A stretch of DNA of 64,000 nt from Cristatella mucedo (GCA_009760855.2 WPIO01000051.1:490001-554000); one strand, 5' to 3'. Shown: positions 49,220 to 61,235, numbered from the stretch's first letter. Notes: generated by a model not told the origin, from the sequence alone. Program-made: numbers and translations.

Positions 49220-50615
49220 GATCGGGCCTATGGCAAGCAGAGAAGAGAGCTCCCAGAGGCGTATCAGAGGCATGACATAAGGCGTCCTCTGTTCGTCGCG
49301 ACAAGACGTACGTGGCTTCGGGCGCGGCTAACCTGCACTGGTATGACCTCACAGCGGGGGGGGGGGGGGGGCAAGCTATTAGTTGGGCAGCCGGCGGTTG
49401 CTACAATCTTTGGAGGCCCGGTGGATAAATTCTGCGACGGTTAGGATTTTGCCGCGAATCAAGAGGCTGCGGTGGTTGGGCGATAAAATGAAAGTATGCA
49501 GTAAAATTCAAGTTATACCGTGGCACCCATCATAAGCTCGGCACTCAGCCTTGAAGAAGAGCAGTTCTCCAGGAGCGTGGCGGTAAATCACGACGGCTAG
49601 GCAGCAACCAAGCTGGGTGGCTTTCAGGACTTAAGCCACTTTCGTCGGGCATTAGTTATCACCTGTGGATGCTGCTGTGGTGGAGCGAATTCCAACTTCC
49701 CGGTTATTCTCCTGTCCTTTGGGTCGATTCTGGTTCGCTCAGCCGAACCCCCCCCCCTCCCCAAGTAGGCTTCGGCCAGCATAAGCCGGTGCAGTAGATA
49801 CACGGCTAAGGGCTGATTACGCAACTACACATGGTCGAGGCAGCAAAATATCCAATGCCATACAATAGCATTCAGTTGTACTTCAGGAGATGGCATTGAC
49901 ATTTGAGCTGATATGAGCTGTGTGCCACCAAGCCATGGACATGCGAAATTTCGGCTGTTGAACGCCTGTAAACGTGCGTCGCAGTCAAATAGACTTCTCT
50001 ATGCAATCAATGTGGACTTTTTCTTTTGATTTATGGGCGCTCTTTGTCGCTACCGTGTTCCGCTATTTTACGCATATCTGTGCGCTGCGCATTGCTGCTG
50101 CACCTTCAAGTCGCTAGTGTCGATAAAAGGAGCTGGCGTCGCTACTACTCGAAGCACGTCGGCTGCGACTAGCTCCTCACGGTGCGCTTTGTTCGCGGCC
50201 TGGTTCTTTCCACAAGAAGGGAAGCCACAGAACTCGTTTGGAGCGCAGCATTCGGGTTACGAGGAAACCTCGTAAAAACCTCGAAAGAAGCCAACCTCGA
50301 AAGAGGTACTGCCAAGCTTCGAAGGAGCTCACGAAGCATACCGGGCTACGAGCCTAACATTCGAAACTAAAGTTTGGGTAGCCAACTGATCCTAATAAGA
50401 ACAGTTTCATACATTTATTGGAAACTACGCGCGATTGCGTCGCGAACATACAGATCAAAGAGGTTTTCTTACGTAAATGCAACCTCCAACTGCTATACCA
50501 AAACATACAGCGAGGCAACATGTTTAGTCTGGAAAGTTATGTCAAGGTCACTCATTCTCCCACCCGCGGTGGGCGTGTCCGGCGTGTCTGATGCTGCGGT
50601 CTTACTTATCATTTC
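49220..50615 (+). promoter_or_regulatory. Upstream region of the HS1BP3-like gene
   Basis: This stretch lies between the (ATT)n tail of the long LINE A copy and the first coding exon. It holds a 16-base G run (49356-49371), a C run near 49748 and a moderately GC-rich 5' flank (about 50040-50370). I see no TATA box at a convincing distance and no other gene. The last 100 bases before the ATG include CCCACCCGCGGTGGGC, a GC-rich near-palindrome that could bind zinc-finger factors. The transcription start cannot be placed. Confidence 0.25.
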
Positions 50616-50618
50616 ATG

Positions 50619-50644
50619 ATGGCATCAGTCGCTGCAACCAGTCG
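50619..50644 (+). CDS. HS1BP3: HS1BP3-like exon 1 (start codon and N-terminus)
   Basis: A short first coding exon reads MASVAATS plus two bases (CG) of a split Arg codon, followed by donor GTAGGT at 50645. Two adjacent in-frame ATGs exist (50616 and 50619). I prefer 50619 because G follows the ATG and A stands at -3. The phase (2) matches exon 2, whose first base G completes CGG (Arg). The joined text, ATSR then QLKNKETNVDMYVP, parallels the mammalian HS1BP3 start, where a TSRR-like segment precedes the first PX strand. The exon is too short to identify alone; the splice phase and position carry the call. Confidence 0.65.
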
Positions 50645-51994
50645 GTAGGTGTAGATAAAACGTAGCGCTAAAATATTGATTTAGATCTTTAATTTGTAGT
50701 TGTTTCCTCATGCTTTAGTCGACGGGATGTCGTTCTGATCCCCGACTGAGGCATTCACTATCTGGCTTATAATGACCGGTTCTCGATCTCGAGAGCCTTG
50801 CACTAACGGACCGCTGCCAGGCTTTAGTGGAAACTATTAGGATTATTTTAGCTAGGATAGGACCCACCTCCATTCTTGATTTTAATGTAGGCACGGGCTA
50901 AATTTGCTGGGAAAGCTTTTGCTAAGATACCCTGAGCCGGCTTAGTGAGATTATGTTTATTTGTAGATGACAGAGCTAAAAATCGAGCCATGATGAGTTC
51001 ACTAATGCAAAGGGCAAGCAGTATATGAAATGAAAAGGCAAGGGCGGAAGTCGTGTCACGTAGGATGCAATGCTACGCCGGTACTGATCGACCAGTCTAC
51101 TGCCTCTGGAGGTCGTATGTCAATTTGCATAGTTTCTAGTAGTCCAGACAGTTTCCCGATACAATCTACTTGTGAAGCATATGTTCCTAGCGCAGCGAAA
51201 ACCGGATCATTTATTGAACTTTTCAAGCGTTCACAAGTTAGAATTGGCAATCATATAATAGTGTTAGCTTTGGAGCTGCAAGACATTAAGAAGGGCTGCG
51301 ACTGTAATAAGGGGATCGAATGTGTTTGCTACTTAGTTAGGCTTAACCCTTTTAGCTATAAAAAGTCTTTTCCATGAGTTGGATTGCAAGCAGTTATTCA
51401 TTCGGTGGCCTTGGCACTGGGGAGGAGTGGGTATAGTGAATATATTTGAGTCAAGTCAGGGAATTAAGATGGTAGTTGGCAAAAATTAAGTTTGCTACTT
51501 TACTGGTCAGTGGTACCGTGGTCTAAATGTTTTTTGCTGGCGGTTTTTCGTCAAGCAGAGCCGGATATGGATTAATCCATCTGATGTGTTATTAAAGAAT
51601 TGTTTGTTAATCAATCGCCCACTCTCATATTGACTGCTGGCCGTTTAACTTACTGGCTTGCAATGCACCAAAATGATTTCAGTTTGTGTCGCACACCCCA
51701 TCAGCTTTTGAAACTCTTCAGGTGGATCAATAACAAAATAGCTGCAGTTTTCGGTGGGGCATGACTTCAGCACTCCAGCTTTGTCGAGATTTCTGTGTAT
51801 AATTTAGGTCCATACAGAGCTGCTAAGTTGGAGTATTCTGATCAGCTTAAAAACCCGGATACAGTTTGTGGACAGTTTGCTCAACTGACTTCAACTTATA
51901 GGTCGAGCAGTATGCGGTCAGAAAAGCCCCTGCCAGATCTTTGATTCAATTAATTTTATGGTTGGACTGAACTAGAAATTATAGCTGCTCAATT

Positions 51995-52090
51995 ATACAC
52001 ACACACACACACACACTTATATATATAGCACATTTGTATGTATGCGTATATATGTGCATATATAAACAGTATACATATATATACAAATAT
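51995..52090. repeat. (CA)n/(TA)n compound microsatellite in intron 1
   Basis: ACACAC run followed by TATATA-rich DNA with TATGTG variants, inside the first intron of the HS1BP3-like gene. Confidence 0.95.
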
Positions 52091-53843
52091 ATTTATTAAA
52101 ATGTGAACATAGGAATCTGTACATTAACCGATAGGGCCTCATACATATGCAAATATTATGTATGCATAGTTGGTATAGCATCCTAGGTGAACAAATTCTC
52201 TATTCTGGTCTTTTACAAATCGCTGCAGGATCAGCAATAACCAAGAGCTAATGACAAGCAGGGTACCGTGCTTAGGCGTAGTGCTTGCGAAATCTTCCAA
52301 CTACTATGCTCTGAGCAAGCATGCAAAGGCACACAAGGAGGCACTCTGGGCTGCTAGTTACTATTGCCTCTATTGAGTGACATGTGCTGAATCATGCACG
52401 GGTTCACATTCATAGCATGCAGGCAAGTTCACCGGATTGCTAGATAAAAGCTAATCACTCTTACCCTTAGTCGTGGCCGGTGATTTTGAATGGCGAGTGA
52501 ACTTTCCTACGAACTGGCCATTTGAACGTAGCTTCTGTTGTAGCAAGATTAGCTCGGACCCCGATAGCCCAACGTTACATTCCCAATAGCCGAAAAACTG
52601 CTGTATAACATTATGTACTCAGTGGCACCTCCTTGTTTGCTAGCAATAAAATAAAATGCTTCTCTTGATGGAAATGTATGCACTTCAGCACGAGAGTTTT
52701 GCTAGACTTTCTAACGAGTGAATAAGAAGAAACTGAAAAGATATGGCAGAGCTAGCTGTCTGACTGATTTTGCACTTATTATTGTTGCAGGTGCTGTACT
52801 TTTCTTTGGCTAAGTAGGTAAAGTAAATGTATAGGGCGTCTGGTTCAGCATACTCACTTATATAGTTCAGAATAATCCGTAATGGCTCTTAGATCCATTT
52901 TATAAGGGATTGCCTGCTGCAAGACTCCTACCCGTACTCAAGGGAAGTATCATTCTCATGGTAGTCATGCGAGTCAAATGCTGATGTCCGACACCAAGGT
53001 CGAGCATCTGAAAAACTACCCAATCCAATAGACCCTGCCTCATTACGACATGGGACCAGCTGCTTTTTGGCACATGTTAACACAATCGTATGAAGTCTTA
53101 TCAGTTTGAGCTTGGACTAGTATGAGTTTGGCTTGTGGCCAAAGACCACTGAGATTTATGGGGCAGTGATAGCTTTTGGAGTGGAATTAGAATCGCAATA
53201 TGATGGCTTAGGGTTTCAAACTAAAAGGCCAGCTGAACTTTCAGCCATATTTATCTAGTGCCAAGCGAACCAACGCATTTTAGCGCTTGTAAGAAATAAG
53301 GATGCAGCATACCATCCTGGGGTGTTGAAAGCCATGACATGGAAAACCAGCTGCAATCAGTATTGCTAGCTCACACACTTTGATCGGTCAGTTGCTTGAC
53401 TTGATAGTAGAGTGGCTTTATAATTCTGGGACATGGAGCACAAGACTTTGAGTGGCAGTAGTGTGCTTATGTGCACAATTGTGCAGCTATATGAAGCTGT
53501 AATCTAGCCTGGTGGTACATACTGTTATGTCTGATCTATCTTTTAAGATGTCATTATTCGATCAAGAATCTGTGGGGTCAAACCTCACTGACTCTTTCCC
53601 ACTGTCAGCTATATATCAAATTATAATGAAGGTTTAAATGCCTGTTAAGATTAATGGCCATGAGCTGGTGACCGGTTCCTCTGGGACCGGTAATTGTATC
53701 ATGTAGCCTTGTCCAGACTATGTTTTTATATGCCACACTGTTGATAGCATGCCGCTCGTGACTAGCCAGTGGGTTTAGGGTTTGTGAAAATTTGGGAAGA
53801 TGTTCTTAGTGTCATCATCAACCTGGTTAGTAAACGTTTGCAG

Positions 53844-54012
53844 GCAGCTGAAAAATAAGGAGACTAACGTCGACATGTATGTACCCAGCTTTGTCGAGAT
53901 TCCTGGATCCTTGCTCACTGCAACGGTATACGAATACAGCTTGGTCGTGGTGTCCAGCCTTCCGGCGTACAAATCCAAGACTCACGGCTTTAAAGACACG
54001 GTGCAGTTCGTG
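53844..54012 (+). CDS. HS1BP3: HS1BP3-like exon 2 (first half of PX domain)
   Basis: The exon follows acceptor TTTGCAG (AG at 53842-53843) and ends before donor GTATGT at 54013. It encodes 56 full codons. The segments DMYVPSFVEI and YEYSLVVVSSLPAYKSKTHG correspond to PX strands beta-1 and beta-2, and the exon ends DTVQFV in phase 0. In mammalian HS1BP3 the equivalent stretch has a YxxLVVTRLAAFKS-like core and then VVQF just before the KKYS motif, so boundary and content agree. The polypyrimidine tract is weak. The open frame continues past the donor to 54174 with hydrophobic residues; I read that part as intron. Confidence 0.8.
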
Positions 54013-55185
54013 GTATGTCTGAAAACTGTGCTGGCAATTTCATTTTACCGTGCATTGACTCAGCACATCTTTGCTTTGTTAACCATGAGGACTGCGCTGA
54101 TAGTGGTCTTCATTTTGGTCTGGAGCATTGTAACTTCACTGCTTCGTAGCAAGCCACGTTTCTTTCAACTCTGATACTTCTATGCCATGGAGAGAACTGA
54201 TATATTATGTTAAATCAGTCTTGCCTTGTTTGGGGCTCTAGATGGTATGGCACTGCAATAGTGCAGCAGCAATTTCTCATGCCTCTGACAATATTAGCAA
54301 ATAATTACACCTGGATAGGGAGGCAGAAGTACTTGCACTATATTACATGCTCGGCCCAGGTGAAAGTGCATATATCAGAGACATATGATGCAAGCTGCTC
54401 ACATCCCCTTGTGGTTTGAGCAATAACACCAGAGGACGTCATAGGCCCTCACTTTGCCCATTGCAGAGGGGCTGCTTCAGTGCAAGCAGCCCCGAGCCTG
54501 CTGCTCCCACCCTTGGATTGCAGCCCGGATAGATTGCCCGGCTACCAAGTGTTCGAGTCGACTGTGCGGTGCTTCTTCCTTTGCCATATGCTGCCACCTT
54601 CTGCCTTTGCCAACTGCCAACTACTTTTGCCAACACCTTTTGCCAACTACTACTCAACCGAGGCTGGTAGATCAGCCAGCATTTGTTTCGTTTATCACGG
54701 CTTGCTTACTGAAGTTGGTTCCAGTGTGTCATGGCTGTCTAAAGGGACAGACAGAAGTTTAAAAGTTTACAATGGTGACTGCTGTAATGGCAGCAGCTCG
54801 TTAGCCTGACTTCAGAAAAGCTTCCATCCTCTCAGAAGTGGACACCTGAAACTCTCAGCCTCTTTGAATGCTGCTTTTGCTTCATTCGAACTCGGTGGCA
54901 GGAGTCTCTGAAAGGCAGACGCTGATGATGCAAAGTGAAGCAGCCACCTTTGGGCAGCAGGACCTCGCTGCCCCCTTCCAAGGGCGCTGCAGGGCTCTCC
55001 GGCCCCAGTGCAGTCTTGCCTACTGGTGTGGCATAGGTCTGGGTATCTAGCAGCCATTGCTACCGATTGTTCTCTCCAATCTCAGAAAGACAGCCCGACA
55101 GACTTATAATCAGCTTGCAGGGTAGGGGATGGGTAACAGAGAGGGCCACCTGGCAAGTCTGTCCCACTTGGTTTGCATTGGATAA

Positions 55186-55320
55186 CAATAATAATAATAA
55201 TAATAATGATAATAATGCACTTGATAAAGCGCCCTCAGAGAACTCAATCTCTCCCTAGGTGCTTTACATTTGCTGCAAAGGGAAATGCAATTGAATGGTG
55301 AGTAATATCATGCTTGATGC
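55186..55320 (-). mobile_element. LINE family A tail remnant in HS1BP3-like intron 2
   Basis: AATAAT run (55186-55215), then GCACTTGATAAAGCGCCCTC, the tail motif, and GGAAATGCAATTGAATGGTG from the 3' UTR. The copy is short and well conserved. Confidence 0.9.
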
Positions 55321-56607
55321 CTGCCCCACCCCCCCCCCGAAGCCGGTCGCAGCATCCCAAAAATCCAGCTAGTAAGGCTAGAAAGCCGCGGCCACGTCTC
55401 GTGCACATATACTTGTTCCACTTGTGTTGCAGTAGCATTCACTGCAGAGCTGGGTTCATGTCACTAGATAATGGTAGGGCTGTGATGACAGGACTCACAG
55501 TGATAGTGCTATAGTTTCCACATTTGTTCGCATCACGATGTCTGAGTTTCATAATTTGTAGTTAGTACATGCATTCATCGGCTTTTGAACGTCTAAGATT
55601 CAAGAAGATAAGAGAGCCGCATACATAAATTCTGTTCGTCCATATAATGAATGCACATTCGTGAAGGGGTTAGACCACGAAGAGTTATCTGTCCTGCAGG
55701 TACTGCGAAAGTCTAGCTGTCGATCATAATCGATTCCTGTCGATGATGATGTAGCCTGCTGTAGCCACAGCAAGGTGCTTTGCCACCAGACACCAGTGCA
55801 ATCCCAGTTAATCTCAGTCATCTCTGTCAGACCCTTGCAACCAGCAGAGCCAATGCTATCCATGCCTCAGCTCGAAGTTTTTGCTGCAAGTACCTGCCTT
55901 ACATGTGGCCTAGCCGATCGTGTCTCGTGCCATCTGTCATAACAGTGACGATGTCGACCAACTCTACCGGCTCCCTTGGGGGGGGGGGTTGAAACTACAA
56001 CAAGCTAAATGAGCTAGATTATGACTGATATACTGTATTTATGGTTCCTTAATTGTTACGACTAGGAATTTATTGTGCCATAGCCTTTGGCCTTAATGTC
56101 ACATAAAAGCGGATGCTATATAATAGGCGTTCATTTGTGTTTCCGGATTTGGCCTAGGCATATGAGCTCTAGACCTTCAAACCGTTGGTGTACATCATGG
56201 CTGCTGTAGAAAGCCTGTAACCCTCTTTTGCTGTTGAATAGACTTGTCTAAGTTATGGATATGAACAAGTTCTGTTAACAATGGGCGCCTTTTGTCTCTT
56301 CCGTGTTTCTGCGATTGTCGGCATATCTGTGTACATTTGGGCTGCACCTGCAAGTCGCTTGCTGCGTGATACAAGGCTCAGGCAGCACTAGTACTCGTCG
56401 TCGTGTGTCTGCTGAGACTAGCACTCTTCCAAGTGCTGTGTTTTCGGCCTTGTTCTGTCTGTCTGGACGTGGAAGCCGCCACACCACATTTGTAGCAAGG
56501 TTTCAGCACAGCAGCACTTTCTCGGACCCACCTTTTTCTCGTATTTTCAGCTGCCTTGTACCTTGGCTTCCACATGTAGCTCCGGACGAATTGCTCGCTC
56601 TGTTTAG

Positions 56608-56821
56608 GTAAAGAAGCGCTATTCAGACTTCGAAGCTCTTCGTGCTCAGCTGGACGCCAAATACGGTGCCACGATTCTGCCGTCCTTGCCGTCCAAGCGA
56701 ACCATTTTGGCCGATGATAAAAACACTGCTGCAGAGAGGCTCGCGGCCTGCGACCGCCTCGCTCGAGCAGTAGCCAGAGACCCGAAGCTCTGTGCCTGCT
56801 CGATCGTCCTCGGCTTCCTGG
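56608..56821 (+). CDS. HS1BP3: HS1BP3-like exon 3 (second half of PX domain)
   Basis: The exon starts after acceptor CTCTGTTTAG and opens VKKRYSDFEALRAQL, the PX-domain signature (Arg-Tyr-Ser-Asp-Phe). It continues with KYGATILPSLPSK, the PX proline-rich loop before the membrane-binding helix. It ends RDPKLCACSIVLGFLG, which matches the closing helix of PX domains (residues before a final FLG). Joined to exon 2 it reads QFV-VKKRYSDF in frame. The donor is G|GTACGT at 56822 and the phase is 1. In the PX family this Arg-Tyr pair lies in the phosphoinositide pocket. Codon use is GC-rich relative to the flanks. This is the most secure exon of the model; alone it could be another sorting nexin, but with exon 2 HS1BP3 fits best. 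Confidence 0.88.
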
Positions 56822-57104
56822 GTACGTCCGGGTCAGTGGGTCATGCAGGCAGCAGCCGAGCCGGTGGGCACGCACTGCTTGGTTTCTGCGAGTCAGCGGT
56901 TGCCTTGGAAGGCCTGCTTGGCGTCGAGGTCACCACAATGGGTGCCTACTGTGTTTTTCGATCGATTTCCATTACCATTCCGTTGTTATCTCGATGCGAA
57001 CCAAGTCACGTGTGTTTTACTTGTTTGGCTAGGCTTTACTCGGCACCTTGGACACTGCCGCGTCTCGTATCTCCAGTCTTTCGCTAAACGACCCGTTGTT
57101 CTCT

Positions 57105-57660
57105 ATGGCCTATTCTGCTTACTTTCAGCTGTGTGGCTCATTTGTAAAGTCTTGCCTAAACTTTTGCAATTCTCTACTTGTAGGTCTCTCTGCTGCTAGC
57201 GGCTGACGCTTACAGTTGGGTTGCAAAGCTGTGCAGCAAGGCTTGTCAATCATTAACGTTGATAAATGTCAAATCACACTACTACTTCTCGCCGATTTGA
57301 ACTTGCTCCCCCAGCATGCAGCTTAGCTGTGTGGTCGGTACATACATCAATCTGCAATAGCTACTCCTCAGCCATCTCATTTCTCCACCTCATTCGATCA
57401 AGTTGTGTAGCTGCATTTCAGCAACCTCAAATCTCGTAAAGAACATGTCTTCAGCTCTTTCACTCCCAAACCCTAGAACTCACAATCCACTGGAATTGCA
57501 ACACAACCTGTTTGGCGACATTAACAAGGATTTCAAAGCCACCTTGTTTGCTGACGTGCATTTGATCCCTAATCAGCTGCATGCTTCCATTCTTGCACAT
57601 GTAAAAGTCGTAGCATGTGATTTGGTTCACTTAGGCAAAGTAAAGTATTTACTATTATTA
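57105..57660 (+). mobile_element. Degraded LINE family A fragment in intron 3
   Basis: Ancient copy. In mixed frames, SAYFQL, LNFCNSLL, LLLADLN and a FSSF..PKPWNS-like stretch can be followed in the order of the ORF2 C-terminus, ending near an ATT/AGT-rich run at 57650. Divergence is much higher than in the other copies. Confidence 0.6.
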
Positions 57661-58024
57661 GTAGTAGTACTAAGTATTTTTGACAGATGAATCTGTCCTG
57701 CTAAATGGCCAGGCATCTGGTATTTTAGCTGACTTCCTCAATCAACTAAGCTAACCTATGTCGGCATTTCACGCTCGACCTCGTGTACTCTAACACGAGC
57801 TCAATGCCTCATCCAAGCGAGATCGCTTGATCTGTGATCAAAGCAGGATTCGATTGGTTCATGGTCGGTTGGTTGGTCGTTCGGTGATTCCAGTCCACCC
57901 CCCCCCCCGTGCAGTCGGTGCACTCTCATGCTTCCTGTTACCGTCGGGTAGTTGCAGCTTACCTTTATGCTTGCCTGGTAGGCACTGCCACCCTAACACC
58001 ACATGAGAACTTCTTCGCCTATAG

Positions 58025-58139
58025 GTGTCACCTTAATGGGAGCTGGACTGGCAAGGACTGGGGACAACGAAGCTACGCTAGACATGGACGATGTCTATCT
58101 GCCAGGCACCCAGACTGATCATCACGATGTTTCAGCCAG
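58025..58139 (+). CDS. HS1BP3: HS1BP3-like exon 4 (linker after PX domain)
   Basis: Acceptor CTTCGCCTATAG is followed by 115 bases and donor CAG|GTCAGT (GT at 58140). With the G carried from exon 3 it reads GVTLMGAGLARTGDNEATLD, then MDDVYLPGTQTDHHDVSA, and leaves two bases (AG). This is a polar, acidic, probably disordered linker directly after the PX FLG, the place where human HS1BP3 has a similar low-complexity segment. Sequence similarity is weak; the support is splice sites and phase. A SINE-2 copy lies about 50 bases downstream, inside intron 4. Confidence 0.62.
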
Positions 58140-58190
58140 GTCAGTGATCTCTGGGGGTGTAAATTCATTTTAGTTGCAGAGCCATATAGG

Positions 58191-58361
58191 GACTGGCCGG
58201 TACACCTGGTAAGGCGGTTGCTTTACACGACCTCGGTACCGAGGTCGTGTGTTCGAATCTTGCGGTGGGCGATCCTGTATTGCCACGGCAAGCGGTGATG
58301 ATAGCTTGAAAGGCTCTTCTGTCGTTATACAAGAACTTGAATCGGCTAGTATTTTTATGTG
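58191..58361 (+). mobile_element. SINE-2 copy in HS1BP3-like intron 4
   Basis: ACCTGGTAAGGCGGTTGCTT, then the stem with TA in the middle so that it becomes a perfect 24-base palindrome, box B TGTTCGAATCT, and the body GGGCGATCCTGTATTGCCAC. It lies about 50 bases after the exon 4 donor. Confidence 0.9.
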
Positions 58362-58852
58362 ATTACTTGATGCTGTAATCTTAGCCACCACATACGTGCT
58401 CATTCAGTGAATGCCTATGCCTATGAAGATGTATGTATGCTGCAAGCTTTCTATAAGCAAGCACTTCTTGTGGTAACTAATTATGCACTTATCCATCTTG
58501 ACAAGGCCACGACTAGAATCTGCAGTCGGTATTTGAGGTCACATACAGTATACACTGGAAAGCTCGTTTCAGCAAAAACAAGTGCGTGTGTTTGTGCAAT
58601 GTTTGCAAATATGTATGACCTTGCACCAAATAGACTTCACAGAATTTCCTTTTAGGCCCAAGTGACATATCTTTTTTCAAGCTTATAAAGCTGGAGGTTG
58701 TTTGCTTGCACCGAGGCCAGCCATCGAAATGATTATTGCCGAAAACATGCTTCTAATAAGATGTGTATCGAGGACTATTCAGCACGTGAATGACAACCTG
58801 ATTTTTAAGCAGCGCTTCATATCAAGCACTACCCTATTACGGGTGTAGAGGC

Positions 58853-58945
58853 CATAATAATAATAATACATTTGATATAGCACCCTCAGAGAACTCAATA
58901 TCCTCTAGGCACTTTACATTTGCTGCAAAGGAAACCCATTCAGAA
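58853..58945 (-). mobile_element. LINE family A tail remnant in intron 4
   Basis: ATAATAATAAT run, then ATTTGATATAGCACCCTCAG, GAGAACTCAATATCCTCTAG and GCACTTTACATTTGCTGC. Only the terminal segment of the element is present. Confidence 0.85.
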
Positions 58946-59381
58946 CTAAACTAGCTATTTCTACCCACTGGAAGCCTGACCTTGCAGAGCACTACTCGGG
59001 CTAACTAAGAGTCGACAAAGCCGACGAACTCTACTCTCCGTACCAATTAATTCGGATGCCGCCCACTCATCCTGGCAGAGCGGAGTAGAGAGAGGGCAGT
59101 TGGGTATAGATCGAGAGTGCCATGCACGGAAAGCATTCACTTAGTGCCCAGAGATGTTGTCATAACGATTGTAAGGATCGTTCAAAATAGCAAAATAGCC
59201 GAGAAATGGCTGGTTTACGTGTGCAACCATAAGTCGTGGGCACTGTGAGCTTGTTACTGCCGTGCCTCTTAAATGGTTGGGATTTTGGGTTAGATAAATA
59301 GGGAATACTTATTTGTATACCAGCCTACATTGCTGGTACTTCTTCACTAACTTATGCTGGACTACGATTTCATCTGTCCAT

Positions 59382-59530
59382 TGGCCGTGGCCCAGGGAAT
59401 GTCGCCACCGGGTTGAGGGTTTGAGTCGTGCAGCAGGCAATTGTTTATCGTCCACTGCAAATGGCAGTGATAGCCACCAAGGCTATTCTGCTACTATATA
59501 AATGGGGTCGTTTAATCATCTGATCTTTGC
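59382..59530 (+). mobile_element. Diverged SINE-2-like copy
   Basis: GGGTTTGAGTCGTGCAGCAG (box B region), GCAAATGGCAGTGATAGCCA and TATAAATGGGGTCGTTTAAT follow the SINE-2 order with many changes and without the strong stem. Confidence 0.7.
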
Positions 59531-59642
59531 TTTTACAATTTCCCCACTTTATTCTGCTTCTGTTTTTGAGTGAGAGAACTTGTGGTTGCTGGTGGCTGGC
59601 TAAAAGTAAAAAGTACATTTCGTCTAGCTACGTAGCCACGTT

Positions 59643-59790
59643 TAAGTAGCAACAGCAGAACATTGGTAGCTACAGCTCTCTCACCCTTCTAGAAGTGGGC
59701 AATGAAGGTTTGCCTGCTTCAGAATTTAAATCTATGACCTAGGTGGTGTAGTGTGAGTACCTTACCCAAGGGCTACAACCAATCGTTCGC
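59643..59790 (-). mobile_element. Diverged SINE-2-like copy, minus strand
   Basis: GTAGCAACAGCAGAACATTG, GGGCAATGAAGGTTTGCCTG, ATGACCTAGGTGGTG and TACCTTACCCAAGGGCTAC follow the reversed SINE-2 unit. It is an opposite-strand neighbour of the 59.4 kb copy, 110 bases away. Confidence 0.6.
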
Positions 59791-61065
59791 AGTAATGCAC
59801 TTGTGGTTTGCTTGAGCAGTGGAGAACAACTCGGTCTACCAATCGCTTTGTCCTATCTGATTTTGGAAGTTTCAGGCATAGACTCATTCACCCATTTATC
59901 AATCCCTACGACTAATACCAGAGCTTAAGGATGCAACACTGCAGTTGGATCTCTACGTTTTTTTGCATAACTAGCACCTGGTTGCCAAGCAAATAGACGG
60001 ACTCATTGATTGATTGAATTAGATGTCTTTGAAGTGAGATGAGTTTCATCGTCCCTTATATGTTCTTATTTTAATTCGTTATCATAGCCAATATGCAAGT
60101 GTAAAACGTCTTACAAAATCTTTAACAAAAATCTTAGTGGCCTCATAGATAGTTTTACGATGACGGAACATAAAGTCTCTTGTGTATTAGCATGTTTTGC
60201 CCTTCTCTCTTTCTTAGAATTAACAGCATTCATCACTGCGATTGCCTATTGAAAATACATTGGTTCAGCTCTAGTATTAAACAGTACATACTTCATCCTG
60301 TATCCTCTGTTGCCGATCAGCAGCACTAACATGTTGGTTATCATGCCACCCTTGCAAACCAAACATTGCATGTTTGTTCTTAGGTATGCAATATCAGCCT
60401 CTGTAGATAACTTTTAAAGCCTCCGTCCAATCAAGATCAATGACACAGCAGTCAAACATAGTCAAACATTATATCTCAATCATAGCCTTATTCAAACCGA
60501 TCAAGAGGAGGGCAATTTGAAGGACTCGTTTGGAAATGCTATTACTGTCTGAAATTCACGGATTGCAGCCAGGGTACCATATTATGGCCAACATGTTTAA
60601 GGCTTGTGGAAAATGAAGAAAAAAGTGTCAACTTCGGCTGCATCAAAAGCCGCCCTTTTGTAGGCTGTGGGAGACCCCTAGCGGCTTTCGCCTTACTTGT
60701 CAAAGGCAATAGAGGATTTCTTGACAAAGAACTCGAAACTACCACCCTGTTCACGAAGCATGGGCTACTTACTACTGGGCTAGATTTAAAGTTGCCAGCT
60801 AGGGCTGCAGTGAAAGATTGTGCTAGGGTTTTGCTGTTTTTTAATGTGGCATTATTCTACGTCGCGTTTTTCTGTTGCTGCCATGCTGTTGCCATTGCAT
60901 TGATATTGACCTATTGCCAGCCTGTTCATATCTACATTATGTTCGTGCTATCACCTAGTTGTTTGTAACTGAGCCATTGTGAATATGCTTGTTTGTGGTT
61001 GCGCATTGCTGAATCTTTGCCTTGCAATGAGGTGCTCGTGGATCACTGTTCACCGTTTGTTTTAG

Positions 61066-61235
61066 TATTCAGGTTCACCAGCTGTCGAACTTTCTCGATG
61101 AGAATACTGAGAGCTCGGACCTCTTTGCTGTCGATGGAGACAATTCTCTTGATGGCAGTGATGACGTTGGTAATAGAGAGCAAGTAAAAGACTTCGACCC
61201 AGTTTTAAGCAGCACGGGAATGGCACGTTCGGACG
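61066..61235 (+). CDS. HS1BP3: HS1BP3-like exon 5 (acidic linker; 3' end uncertain)
   Basis: Acceptor CCGTTTGTTTTAG is followed by T, which completes AGT (Ser) with exon 4. The frame then reads IQVHQLSNFLDENTESSDLF, AVDGDNSLDGSDDV and REQVKDFDPVLSS. The acidic DLF and FDPV motifs look like the Glu/Asp-rich stretch ending in an LDPL motif in mammalian HS1BP3. The phase fits exactly. The exon end is unsure: possible donors are GTATGA at 61236 (used here, phase 1), GTAAAA at 61191 or GTAATA near 61168. If none is used the frame runs to TAA at 61262-61264, giving a protein of about 240 residues without the usual C-terminus. Confidence 0.62.

Noticed and set aside
51030-51377. 115-codon ORF in HS1BP3-like intron 1
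   Set aside because: The amino-acid mix looks plausible, but it has no motif I recognise, no convincing splice context and lies within an intron.
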